Origin: an uncultured Flavobacteriaceae bacterium
Lineage (GTDB): Bacteria; Bacteroidota; Bacteroidia; Flavobacteriales; Flavobacteriaceae
NCBI GenBank assembly: GCA_938018045.1
Contig: CALIIP010000069.1
Location: 1-5,734, forward strand
Direction of reading: 5' to 3'
Length of the DNA: 5,734 bases
In this document: in pieces, positions 1 through 5,734 of the stretch
Layout: each line of letters begins with the position of its first letter
Numbering within the stretch: position 1 is the first letter of the stretch
Notes under the pieces: model-generated
Seen by the model: only the letters and a program-made list of their open reading frames with translations
What the model was told of the DNA's origin: nothing
Database searches by the model: none
Made by a program: the position numbers and the translations under genes

Positions 1-1161
1 GCAGAAAAAGCATTAAAAAAGAGTGATTTTGCTGGAGCATTGTCTGCAATATCTCAAGCAGAAAGTTTAATTGCCAGCGCTGATGATAAATCAAAAGCTA
101 AATTTTATTTTATAAAAGGAATGGCTTTATATGCTAATGGAGCCAATTCTAATTTAGAAGCTGTTGGATTAGTATTAAACAAAGTTTTGGATATTGAAAA
201 AGGGAAAGCAACAAGTTATTCTGCTCAAGCAGCTCAAACTTTAAACAATATCGCTGGAAGTTTAAAAGATAAGGCATATAAAAATTTTCAATCAGCAAAT
301 GCAACTTTAAATGTTGATGATTATAAAAAAGCTGCAGATGGTTATTATAAAGTTTATAAATTAATGCCAACAGATACTGTTTCATTGTATTCTTCTGCAT
401 ATTTAAATTATTACGGTAAAGATTATCAAACATCTGTTGATCAATTTCAACAGTTGTTGGATATGAATTATAATGGTAGTACGACAGTTTATAAAGCTAC
501 AAGTATTATAAATGGTGAAGAAGTGGTTTTTAATTCAAAAAAAGAAATGGATAATCAAATTCGTTTGAAAGTTGCTGAAAACGCATCTGTAGAGCAAAAG
601 CCATCTAAAGTAAACGACATTATTAGATATATGGCACTTGATTATGTTGGTCTTGGTCAAAATGAAAAAGCTTTAGAAGCAATTGCAAAAGCAAGAGAAG
701 CTTCACCAAAGGACTTTAATTTAATAATAAATGAAGCAAATGTTTATTATGAAATGGGTAATAACACTAAATATTCTGAGAAAATAGAAGAAGCGCTTGC
801 TATAGAACCAAATAATGCTGGACTACATTATAATGTAGGAACATTAAGTATGGATATTGATTATGATAAAGCAAAAAAGCACCTTTTAAAAGCAATTGAA
901 TTAAAGCCTGATTATGCTGAAGCTTATGGGAATATGGGGAATTTAATACTTAAAAAAATAGAACCAGTTCAGAAAGAAATGGATGCTAATTCTATGAATT
1001 TCGCTAAATATGATCAAATTAAAGCACAGAAAATGGTACCAATTCTTAAAGAGAGTTTGCCATATTTAGAAAAAGCTTATGAATTGAAAGCTTCAGATAC
1101 TGGAAAAATTCAGTTGAATAGTTTGTATGAAAACTTAGATATGGATAAAAAAGTTGAATAA
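1..1161 (+). CDS. Tetratricopeptide-repeat (TPR) protein, 5'-truncated by window edge
   Basis: The frame is open from the first base, so the TTG at 40 is an internal Leu codon rather than a start. The visible part is 386 residues ending at TAA 1159-1161. TPR-like helix pairs can be seen at about residues 1-25, 32-66, 91-124, 125-158, 207-240, 241-272 and 273-306 (residue 1 = bases 1-3). The clearest is 273-306, with the spacing Y-N-x-G, D-Y-D-K-A and A-I-E-L-K-P. TPR arrays are protein-binding scaffolds, so no reaction can be assigned. A stretch at about 159-206 interrupts the array (INGEEVVFNSKKEMDN and flanks) and does not look like TPR. The C-terminal 80 residues form a longer charged helical region. 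Relatives in Flavobacteria often carry an N-terminal signal peptide, but that end lies outside the window, so location is unknown. The gene converges with the peptidase gene and shares its terminator. TPR fold confident; role unknown. Confidence 0.9.
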   Translation, partial: AEKALKKSDFAGALSAISQAESLIASADDKSKAKFYFIKGMALYANGANSNLEAVGLVLNKVLDIEKGKATSYSAQAAQTLNNIAGSLKDKAYKNFQSANATLNVDDYKKAADGYYKVYKLMPTDTVSLYSSAYLNYYGKDYQTSVDQFQQLLDMNYNGSTTVYKATSIINGEEVVFNSKKEMDNQIRLKVAENASVEQKPSKVNDIIRYMALDYVGLGQNEKALEAIAKAREASPKDFNLIINEANVYYEMGNNTKYSEKIEEALAIEPNNAGLHYNVGTLSMDIDYDKAKKHLLKAIELKPDYAEAYGNMGNLILKKIEPVQKEMDANSMNFAKYDQIKAQKMVPILKESLPYLEKAYELKASDTGKIQLNSLYENLDMDKKVE

Positions 1162-1178
1162 ACTATTATTTCCATCAA

Positions 1179-1217
1179 AACAAAAAATTCCAAATAATTT
1201 ATTTGGGATTTTTTGTT
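1179..1217. terminator. Bidirectional intrinsic terminator between convergent genes
   Basis: Bases 1179-1196 pair with 1200-1217 as an 18-bp stem containing one G-T wobble (1189 with 1207) and closed by a 3-base loop (1197-1199). The core is TTCCAAATA against TATTTGGGA. The outer stem is A6 (1182-1187) against T6 (1209-1214), so a transcript from either strand ends the hairpin in a U-tract. It begins 17 bases after the stop of the TPR gene. It also overlaps the stop codon of the minus-strand peptidase gene (1216-1218), so it can serve both converging genes. Confidence 0.85.
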
Positions 1218-1986
1218 ATATAACTTTTTTAATGACTCGCAATTTATGAGTGTGCTTTTTCGAATCTACATTGTAAATTCCGCTATGATCTAATCTGTCT
1301 ATACGTACTTTTCCATGAGCGTGAATAATATAGTTATCCTTCATAATAATACCAACATGAACAATATTGCCTTCTTTATCATCAAAAAATGCTAAATCTC
1401 CAGGCTCACTTTCTTCAATAAAACTTAAAACTTCACCTTGAGTTGCCTGTTTTGGAGCATCTCTAAATAAACGATATCCACAAAGTTTATAGACCATTTG
1501 AGTAAAACCAGAACAATCTATTCCAAAAGGTGTTTTTCCTCCCCAAAGATAAGGAGTATTCAAATATCTAAATGCGGTTTTAATTATGGTATTTTTATCA
1601 AGAACTTCTGAAATTACAATTCCATCATATTTTAAAATTGAGGAGTCAATTTTTAGTTCACTATTTTTATAAAATGGAAGTGTTGTTCCTAGAGGAGCAA
1701 GTGTTAAATATTGATTTTCATCAGAAATGAAATCAATTAATTCTCCTGTTAAATAAGTTTGTGAGTTTTTTATATTTTGATATGTTTCTTCTGCTATTTC
1801 TTGATATTGATTGTTATCAATCCAACCTTCATATTTATCAAAAGCAAGTCTAATCTTACTCCATTTTTTTTGTTTTTCAAGTACTTTAAAATGCTCTCCA
1901 AATAATATTTGAGAAGTCATTTCGACCTTATCGCTTGGTTCTAAGCGAATAGGTATAATACTTAAATTACAAATTCCGTAAAGCAT
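1216..1986 (-). CDS. NlpC/P60 (C40) family peptidase with N-terminal SH3b-like domain
   Basis: This 256-residue protein is a probable cysteine endopeptidase of murein peptides; the family cleaves bonds such as gamma-D-Glu to diaminopimelate. Residues about 1-60 look like a bacterial SH3 domain (GICNLSIIPIR, then LFGEHFKVLE, then KWSKIRL and YEGWID). A linker or second SH3-like segment follows to about 130. The catalytic domain spans about 132-256: YLWGG then DCSGF with nucleophile Cys158, VHVGI with His210, and IIHAHG with His222 as the likely third residue, the family's Cys-His-His pattern. No signal peptide or lipobox is visible, so it may act in the cytoplasm on recycled wall peptides, like Bacillus YkfC, rather than in the periplasm. 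The ATG at 1986 lies 16 bases after the thiolase stop with no Shine-Dalgarno, suggesting cotranscription. Family assignment is strong; substrate and location are inferred. Confidence 0.93.
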   Translation of the reverse strand: MLYGICNLSIIPIRLEPSDKVEMTSQILFGEHFKVLEKQKKWSKIRLAFDKYEGWIDNNQYQEIAEETYQNIKNSQTYLTGELIDFISDENQYLTLAPLGTTLPFYKNSELKIDSSILKYDGIVISEVLDKNTIIKTAFRYLNTPYLWGGKTPFGIDCSGFTQMVYKLCGYRLFRDAPKQATQGEVLSFIEESEPGDLAFFDDKEGNIVHVGIIMKDNYIIHAHGKVRIDRLDHSGIYNVDSKKHTHKLRVIKKVI

Positions 1987-2002
1987 TTGAGGGAATAGTT
2001 AA

Positions 2003-3181
2003 TTAAATTTTTTCAATAACAATTGCACTTGCGCCACCGCCACCATTGCATATTGCTGCAGCACCAATTTTACCGTTATTCTGTTCTAATACTGAAATAA
2101 GAGACATAATAATTCTTGCTCCAGACATTCCTAATGGATGACCAAGAGAAACTGCTCCTCCGTTTACATTCACTTTGTCAGCGTTTAAACCTAATATTTT
2201 GATGTTAGCCAAACCAACAACACTAAAGGCCTCATTGAATTCAAAGTAATCTACAGTATCAATATTTATATTCGCTTTACTTAATGCCTTTGGAAGTGCT
2301 TTAGCAGGTGCAGTGGTGAACCATTTTGGTTCTTGAGCAGCATCTGCATAAGAAAGTATTTTTGCAATTGGTTTTAATTTTAATTCTGATGCTTTTTCAG
2401 CACTCATCAACACCATTGCAGCAGCACCATCATTTAATGTTGAAGCATTCGCTGCAGTAACAGTTCCATCAGCAGAAAAAACAGGACGTAGCGTTGGAAT
2501 TTTTTCCATTTTCACATTCTTATACTCTTCATCTTCACTGAAAATAATTGCGTCTCCACGTCTTTGAGGAATTTCTACAGGAACAACTTCATTAGCAAAT
2601 TTATTTTCACTCCATGCTTTTGCAGAACGATTGTAAGATTCAATAGCAAATGCGTCTTGATCTTCACGAGAAAAATTATATTCTGTTGCACATAAATCCC
2701 CACAAGTTCCCATGTGTTTTTGTTCATATACATCTGTCAATCCATCTAAAAGAAGACCGTCAGTCATTTTAATAGTTCCTAATTTCACACCTTTTCTACC
2801 ATCCATATAATGAGGAATACTACTCATATTTTCCATTCCACCAGCAACAACAATTTCAGCGTCTCCACATTGTATTGCTTGTGCTGCTTGCATAACGGCT
2901 TTCATTCCAGATGAACATACTTTATTGATAGTTGTACAAGGAACTGTATCTGGAATTCCAGCAAAAATTGCTGCTTGACGAGCAGGTGCTTGACCTAAAC
3001 CAGCAGAAATTACATTTCCCATCAATACTTCATCAACCAAATTTGGTGATAAGTTGATTTTCTCCAAAGCCCCTTTTATAGCAGTTGAACCTAGTTTTGT
3101 TGCTGAAACAGTCGATAAACTGCCCATAAAACTTCCAATTGCTGTTCTAGCCATTGATACAATTACAATATCTTTATTCAT
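2003..3181 (-). CDS. atoB: Acetyl-CoA C-acetyltransferase (biosynthetic-type thiolase)
   Basis: This 392-residue cytoplasmic enzyme reversibly condenses two acetyl-CoA to acetoacetyl-CoA. It is full length for the family. Family residues visible: nucleophile Cys89 in NKVCSSGM; HMGTC with His156 and Met157; Ser247; NEAF at 316-319; GHPLGMSGAR with His348; and the base Cys378 in CNGGGGAS. As I recall the Zoogloea ramigera enzyme (PhaA), Cys89, Asn316, His348 and Cys378 have these same numbers, which favours the biosynthetic acetoacetyl-CoA type over long-chain 3-ketoacyl-CoA thiolase (FadA). The symbol atoB is given by family; phaA or thlA would be equivalent. The start is ATG 3181-3179, since MNKDIVIVSMARTAIG is the usual N-terminus. 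It is the first gene of a probable two-gene unit with the peptidase and is divergent from the pgpH-like gene. The product could feed ketone-body, amino-acid or isoprenoid metabolism; the neighbours do not decide which. Confidence 0.96.
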   Translation of the reverse strand: MNKDIVIVSMARTAIGSFMGSLSTVSATKLGSTAIKGALEKINLSPNLVDEVLMGNVISAGLGQAPARQAAIFAGIPDTVPCTTINKVCSSGMKAVMQAAQAIQCGDAEIVVAGGMENMSSIPHYMDGRKGVKLGTIKMTDGLLLDGLTDVYEQKHMGTCGDLCATEYNFSREDQDAFAIESYNRSAKAWSENKFANEVVPVEIPQRRGDAIIFSEDEEYKNVKMEKIPTLRPVFSADGTVTAANASTLNDGAAAMVLMSAEKASELKLKPIAKILSYADAAQEPKWFTTAPAKALPKALSKANINIDTVDYFEFNEAFSVVGLANIKILGLNADKVNVNGGAVSLGHPLGMSGARIIMSLISVLEQNNGKIGAAAICNGGGGASAIVIEKI

Positions 3182-3201
3182 CTATATATGCTGTTAAAAT
3201 T

Positions 3202-3220
3202 ATGATACAAATTTAATCAT
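3202..3220. promoter_or_regulatory. Inverted repeat ATGAT-N9-ATCAT around the thiolase -7 box
   Basis: Five-base arms at 3202-3206 and 3216-3220 flank the candidate -7 element of the thiolase promoter. The arms share their ATCAT core with the stronger inverted repeat at 3233-3252. A protein bound here would block the promoter. On its own the repeat is short enough to be chance. Confidence 0.3.
3208..3215 (-). promoter_or_regulatory. Candidate Bacteroidota -7 box for the thiolase-peptidase unit
   Basis: On the minus strand this reads TAAATTTG, a full match to the Bacteroidota -7 consensus TAnnTTTG. It would place transcription start near 3200-3204 and leave a leader of about 20 bases before the thiolase ATG. 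I see no TTG at the expected -33 position (about 3235-3240), so the call rests on one box in AT-rich DNA. Confidence 0.45.
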
Positions 3221-3232
3221 TTTTGTTCATAC

Positions 3233-3252
3233 TATCATTATTCCGAATGATA
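3233..3252. promoter_or_regulatory. Candidate operator: TATCATT-N6-AATGATA inverted repeat
   Basis: A perfect 7-bp inverted repeat with a 6-base spacer lies in the gap between the divergent thiolase and pgpH-like genes. It sits 17 bases upstream of the thiolase -7 box, over its -33 region, and about 35 bases upstream of the pgpH -7 box. This size and symmetry suit a dimeric helix-turn-helix regulator. No regulator gene is present in the window, so the binding protein is unknown. Confidence 0.4.
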
Positions 3253-3286
3253 TTAGACTAAATTAAAATTATAACTATTTATTATT

Positions 3287-3294
3287 TACTTTTG
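3287..3294 (+). promoter_or_regulatory. Candidate -7 box directly before the pgpH-like gene
   Basis: TACTTTTG matches TAnnTTTG and ends only four bases before the ATG at 3299. If it is used, transcription would begin at or within a few bases of the start codon, giving a leaderless or near-leaderless mRNA. No TTG is seen about 20 bases upstream, so the promoter could be weak, regulated, or a chance match. Confidence 0.4.
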
Positions 3295-3298
3295 ATGT

Positions 3299-5332
3299 AT
3301 GAAGAAACTTTTGAATCAGTTGTTACATAACCATTCATTTATATATAAAGCTATCTTATATATATTAACGATTTTTTTAATCGTTTTTTTACTTCCAAAA
3401 GGAGGGAAGTTCAAATATGATTACTTCAAAGGTAAGCCTTGGCAATATGAAAATTATATTGCTCCGTTAGATTTCGCAATACAGAAATCACAAAAAGAAA
3501 TTGATACTGAAATTTCTGATATTGAGAAAAAATCAAAAATATATTTTGTATATAATATAGAAGTAAAAGAGAATGTTCTTTCAGAATTTTATAAAAACAC
3601 ATTTATAGAAAACAATGAAAGTTCTCTAAGAATAATTGGAGAAAATATTATAAATAAAGTTTATAAACATGGATTTATAGACAATCAAAGTGAACAAAAG
3701 TTAAGAAATAATACGAGTGAAATAACCATACGAAAAGAGAATTTAGCATACGATATAAAACATGAAGATTTAGTAAAATCTAGTCAACTGTTAGGATTAA
3801 TTAATGATGGTTTAATGGAAGTCTCTTTACCAGAAATTCGCACACAATTATTAAATATTTTATCTGATGTTATAAAATCAAATGTCAGTTATGATAATGA
3901 TTTCACACAAAAAGTAAAGGAAAATGCGATTGGTAATATTTCATACACAAAAGGCTTTATATCAAAAGGTGAACGAATTATCTCAAAAGGAGATATTGTA
4001 GAGGGTAAAAAATTAGAGGCTTTGGAATCTATTAAACGCGAACTAGAATCTCAAGTATGGAGTAAATCAAATTATAATTGGATTGTTTTTGGGTACTCAA
4101 TTTTGGTAGCATTGGCCTTATTGATGTTGCTACTTTTTTTAAGGAAATATCGTTTTGAAATTTATAACAACAATAATAAAATAACACTCATTTTTTTAAA
4201 TGTTTTGTTGATGGTTTTTTTAGTCAGTATAGTTGTCAATTATGATGCGAAGTATGTTTATGCAGTTCCGCTATGTATCTTGCCAATTATATTAAAAGCA
4301 TTTTTTGATGCTCGTTTAGGATTGTTTGCACATGTTTTAACTGTTCTTCTTCTGGGATTTGTTGTGCCAAATAGTTTTGAATTTATATTTTTACAAATAA
4401 TTGCTGGAATTGTAACAATTCTAACCGTTTCAGAACTTTACAAAAGAGTTAATCTGTTTATTTCTATAGGTCAGATTGTGCTCATTTATATGATTACATA
4501 TGTAGCTTTTACAATTATTCATGACGGAAATGTTCAAAATTTAAATTGGTTTTACTTTGGGTTGTTTGCTTTTAATGGTATGCTAGCATTCTTGGCAACT
4601 ATCTTAATTTTTGTTTATGAACGATTATTTGGTTTGGTTTCGGATGTTTCCTTATTAGAATTATCAAATACAAATTCTACTTTGTTGCGTGAATTAGCAG
4701 AAAAAGCCCCAGGAACTTTTCAGCACTCTATGCAAGTAGCCAACTTGGCTGAAGCTGCAGCAAACGAGATTGGCGCTAATGCAATGTTAGTTAGAACAGG
4801 AGCATTATATCATGATATTGGAAAATTAATAAACCCAATGTATTTTATTGAAAACCAATCTACAAGTTTAAATCCTCATAACGAACTTTCAAATATTGAT
4901 AGTGCAACAATTATTTTAGACCACGTAATCAATGGTATAGAATTAGCAAGAAAACATCGTTTACCAGATAGAGTTATTGATTTTATTAGAACTCATCATG
5001 GAACAAGTTTGGTTTACTATTTTTATATGCAAGAAAAAGCCGTGAATGAATCTGTTGATATTGAAAAGTTTAGATATCCAGGACCAAATCCTTTTTCTAA
5101 AGAAACTGCAATATTGATGATGTGTGATGCTGCTGAAGCAGCTTCTAAAAGCATAAAAGAGCCAACTGCCCAAGTTTTTGAAAATCTTATTGATAAGATT
5201 GTTTCAAAACAAATGGAAGATGGTCAATTTATGAATGCCGATATTACTTTTAAAGATATAGAATTGGTTAAAAAAGTTTTAAAAAAGAAATTAAAAAATA
5301 TTTACCACCTTAGAATTGAGTACCCAGAATAG
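3299..5332 (+). CDS. pgpH: 7TMR-HD family membrane phosphodiesterase, PgpH-like (probable c-di-AMP hydrolase)
   Basis: This 677-residue inner-membrane protein has an N-terminal TM helix (about 16-33), a large outside domain (about 40-258), seven TM helices (about 261-281, 294-314, 317-336, 340-356, 362-380, 385-406, 417-440), then a cytoplasmic HD domain (about 470-640). Metal-binding residues are all present: His476, His505-Asp506 in YHDIGK, His542, His566-His567 in THHGT, and Asp610 in MMCDAAEA. As I recall Listeria PgpH, its metal ligands are His514, His543-Asp544, His580, His604-His605 and Asp648, a constant offset of 38. That supports hydrolysis of cyclic-di-AMP to pApA, possibly tuned by the outer domain. 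The start is fixed: an in-frame TGA lies at 3293-3295, and the next in-frame Met is residue 173. The gene is followed by tRNA genes with no clear terminator between. Architecture is certain; substrate is inferred from family. Confidence 0.92.
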   Translation: MKKLLNQLLHNHSFIYKAILYILTIFLIVFLLPKGGKFKYDYFKGKPWQYENYIAPLDFAIQKSQKEIDTEISDIEKKSKIYFVYNIEVKENVLSEFYKNTFIENNESSLRIIGENIINKVYKHGFIDNQSEQKLRNNTSEITIRKENLAYDIKHEDLVKSSQLLGLINDGLMEVSLPEIRTQLLNILSDVIKSNVSYDNDFTQKVKENAIGNISYTKGFISKGERIISKGDIVEGKKLEALESIKRELESQVWSKSNYNWIVFGYSILVALALLMLLLFLRKYRFEIYNNNNKITLIFLNVLLMVFLVSIVVNYDAKYVYAVPLCILPIILKAFFDARLGLFAHVLTVLLLGFVVPNSFEFIFLQIIAGIVTILTVSELYKRVNLFISIGQIVLIYMITYVAFTIIHDGNVQNLNWFYFGLFAFNGMLAFLATILIFVYERLFGLVSDVSLLELSNTNSTLLRELAEKAPGTFQHSMQVANLAEAAANEIGANAMLVRTGALYHDIGKLINPMYFIENQSTSLNPHNELSNIDSATIILDHVINGIELARKHRLPDRVIDFIRTHHGTSLVYYFYMQEKAVNESVDIEKFRYPGPNPFSKETAILMMCDAAEAASKSIKEPTAQVFENLIDKIVSKQMEDGQFMNADITFKDIELVKKVLKKKLKNIYHLRIEYPE

Positions 5333-5339
5333 AAGAAAG

Positions 5340-5367
5340 TTTATTTGTAAATTTATTTGTTTATTTG
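5340..5367 (+). repeat. Three copies of TTTATTTG upstream of the tRNA promoter
   Basis: TTTATTTG occurs at 5340-5347, 5352-5359 and 5360-5367, ending one base before the TTG of the tRNA promoter. This could be an AT-rich upstream element or a polymerase-slippage relic. It is short and of low complexity, so function is uncertain. Confidence 0.4.
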
Positions 5368-5399
5368 TTGTGTTATTGTAAATGGAATGCTACATTTGC
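5368..5399 (+). promoter_or_regulatory. Promoter of the tRNA cluster (TTG-N20-TACATTTGC)
   Basis: TTG at 5368-5370 stands 20 bases before TACATTTGC at 5391-5399. This fits the Bacteroidota consensus of a -33 TTG and a -7 TAnnTTTG box, here with the favoured pyrimidine after it. The predicted transcription start is near 5404-5406, leaving a leader of about 27 bases before tRNA-Ser. It is the only site in the window with both boxes at good spacing. Confidence 0.75.
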
Positions 5400-5431
5400 A
5401 CTCGCAAAAATAAGTTCATTACATATTTTAA

Positions 5432-5518
5432 GGAGAGGTGCCAGAGTGGTCGATCGGGGCTCCCTGCTAAGGAGTTGTACCTTTACGGGTACCGGGGGTT
5501 CGAATCCCTTCCTCTCCG
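5432..5518 (+). tRNA. tRNA-Ser, anticodon GCT (reads AGC/AGU)
   Basis: This is an 87-base class II tRNA. The acceptor stem is GGAGAGG with CCTCTCC and the discriminator base is G (5518). The anticodon stem is 5459-5463 with 5471-5475, around loop CTGCTAA and anticodon GCT at 5466-5468. A long variable arm (GTACC with GGTAC) identifies the serine type. The T arm carries TTCGAAT at 5499-5505, with two G-T pairs in its stem. The 3' CCA is not encoded: the discriminator is followed by CATAAA. Confidence 0.97.
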
Positions 5519-5535
5519 CATAAAAAAAATATTTT

Positions 5536-5610
5536 CGGGGTGTAGCGTAGCCCGGTCATCGCGCCTCGTTTGGGACGAGGAGGTCGCAGGTTCGAATCCT
5601 GCCACCCCGA
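5536..5610 (+). tRNA. tRNA-Pro, anticodon TGG
   Basis: This is a 75-base tRNA. The acceptor stem is CGGGGTG with CACCCCG and the discriminator is A (5610). The C1-G72 first pair is typical of bacterial proline tRNAs. The anticodon stem is CCTCG with CGAGG, around loop TTTGGGA, with anticodon TGG at 5571-5573. The T arm is GCAGG-TTCGAAT-CCTGC. CCA is not encoded. It begins 17 bases after tRNA-Ser, with no promoter between, so the two are probably cotranscribed. Confidence 0.97.
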
Positions 5611-5635
5611 CAAAATATTTTAACAATTAGTGAAC

Positions 5636-5709
5636 GGTCGCGTAGCTCAGCTGGATAGAGCATCTGCCTTCTAAGCAGACGGTCACAGGTTCGAATCCTG
5701 TCGCGATCA
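5636..5709 (+). tRNA. tRNA-Arg, anticodon TCT (reads AGA/AGG)
   Basis: This is a 74-base tRNA. The acceptor stem is GGTCGCG with CGCGATC (one G-T pair) and the discriminator is A (5709). The anticodon stem is TCTGC with GCAGA, around loop CTTCTAA, with anticodon TCT at 5670-5672. The T arm is ACAGG-TTCGAAT-CCTGT. CCA is not encoded. It lies 25 bases after tRNA-Pro. No terminator is seen in the 25 bases left in the window, so the cluster may continue. Confidence 0.97.
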
Positions 5710-5734
5710 CGAATAAATGAAAAGCAAGCAAAAT

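Noticed and set aside
40..42. TTG as start codon of the TPR protein
   Set aside because: The same frame is open to base 1 and encodes TPR-like sequence (AEKALKKSDFAGA) before it, so the gene starts outside the window.
149..433. 94-codon minus-strand open frame
   Set aside because: Lies antisense inside the TPR gene and has the low-complexity Leu/Asn/Tyr composition of an AT-rich shadow; no recognisable domain.
3295..3297. Alternative ATG just before the pgpH-like gene
   Set aside because: It is in a different frame from the 677-residue protein and overlaps the in-frame TGA at 3293-3295.
4961..5173. 70-codon minus-strand open frame
   Set aside because: Antisense to the conserved HD domain of the pgpH-like gene; composition and position fit a shadow frame.
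5382..5630. 82-codon plus-strand open frame that could be called a small protein
   Set aside because: It runs through two tRNA genes (Ser and Pro) and their spacers and is explained entirely by them; a common false gene call.
5710..5734. Possible attachment site or mobile element junction after tRNA-Arg
   Set aside because: Only 25 bases follow the tRNA and no repeat of its 3' end is in the window, so there is no evidence either way.

Overview
The window is AT-rich, ordinary-looking chromosomal DNA, most likely from a member of the Bacteroidota (Flavobacteriia; Flavobacterium-like or a marine relative). Three things support this: the low GC and Lys/Asn/Ile-rich proteins; the absence of Shine-Dalgarno sequences before the starts; and promoter-like boxes of the Bacteroidota form TAnnTTTG in place of TATAAT. 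I assign the phylum with fair confidence and the genus not at all.

Layout, left to right: (1) 1-1161 (+), the 3' part of a TPR-repeat protein cut by the window start. (2) 1179-1217, a strong hairpin with T-tracts on both strands, serving as a shared terminator for converging genes. (3) 1216-1986 (-), an NlpC/P60 (C40) cysteine peptidase with an N-terminal SH3b-like domain and no signal peptide. (4) 2003-3181 (-), a biosynthetic-type acetyl-CoA C-acetyltransferase 16 nt upstream of the peptidase, probably in the same transcript. (5) 3182-3298, a divergent regulatory gap with two promoter-like -7 boxes and two inverted repeats built on ATCAT/ATGAT. (6) 3299-5332 (+), a 677-residue membrane HD-domain protein of the 7TMR-HD (PgpH) type, probably a cyclic-di-AMP phosphodiesterase. 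(7) 5368-5399, the best promoter in the window (TTG-N20-TACATTTGC), followed by three tRNA genes: Ser(GCU), Pro(UGG) and Arg(UCU). None of them encodes the 3' CCA.

The proteins do not form one obvious pathway. The thiolase and peptidase pair looks like a transcriptional unit of convenience: acetoacetyl-CoA metabolism plus cell-wall peptide turnover. The divergent PgpH homologue belongs to nucleotide second-messenger signalling, which in other bacteria is tied to turgor and wall homeostasis, so a wall-related link with the peptidase is possible but unproven.

I found no CRISPR array, insertion sequence, phage gene, toxin-antitoxin pair or clearly new system. The items most worth a second look are the paired inverted repeats in the divergent promoter region, the possible leaderless start of the PgpH gene, and the non-exported NlpC/P60 enzyme encoded next to a thiolase.
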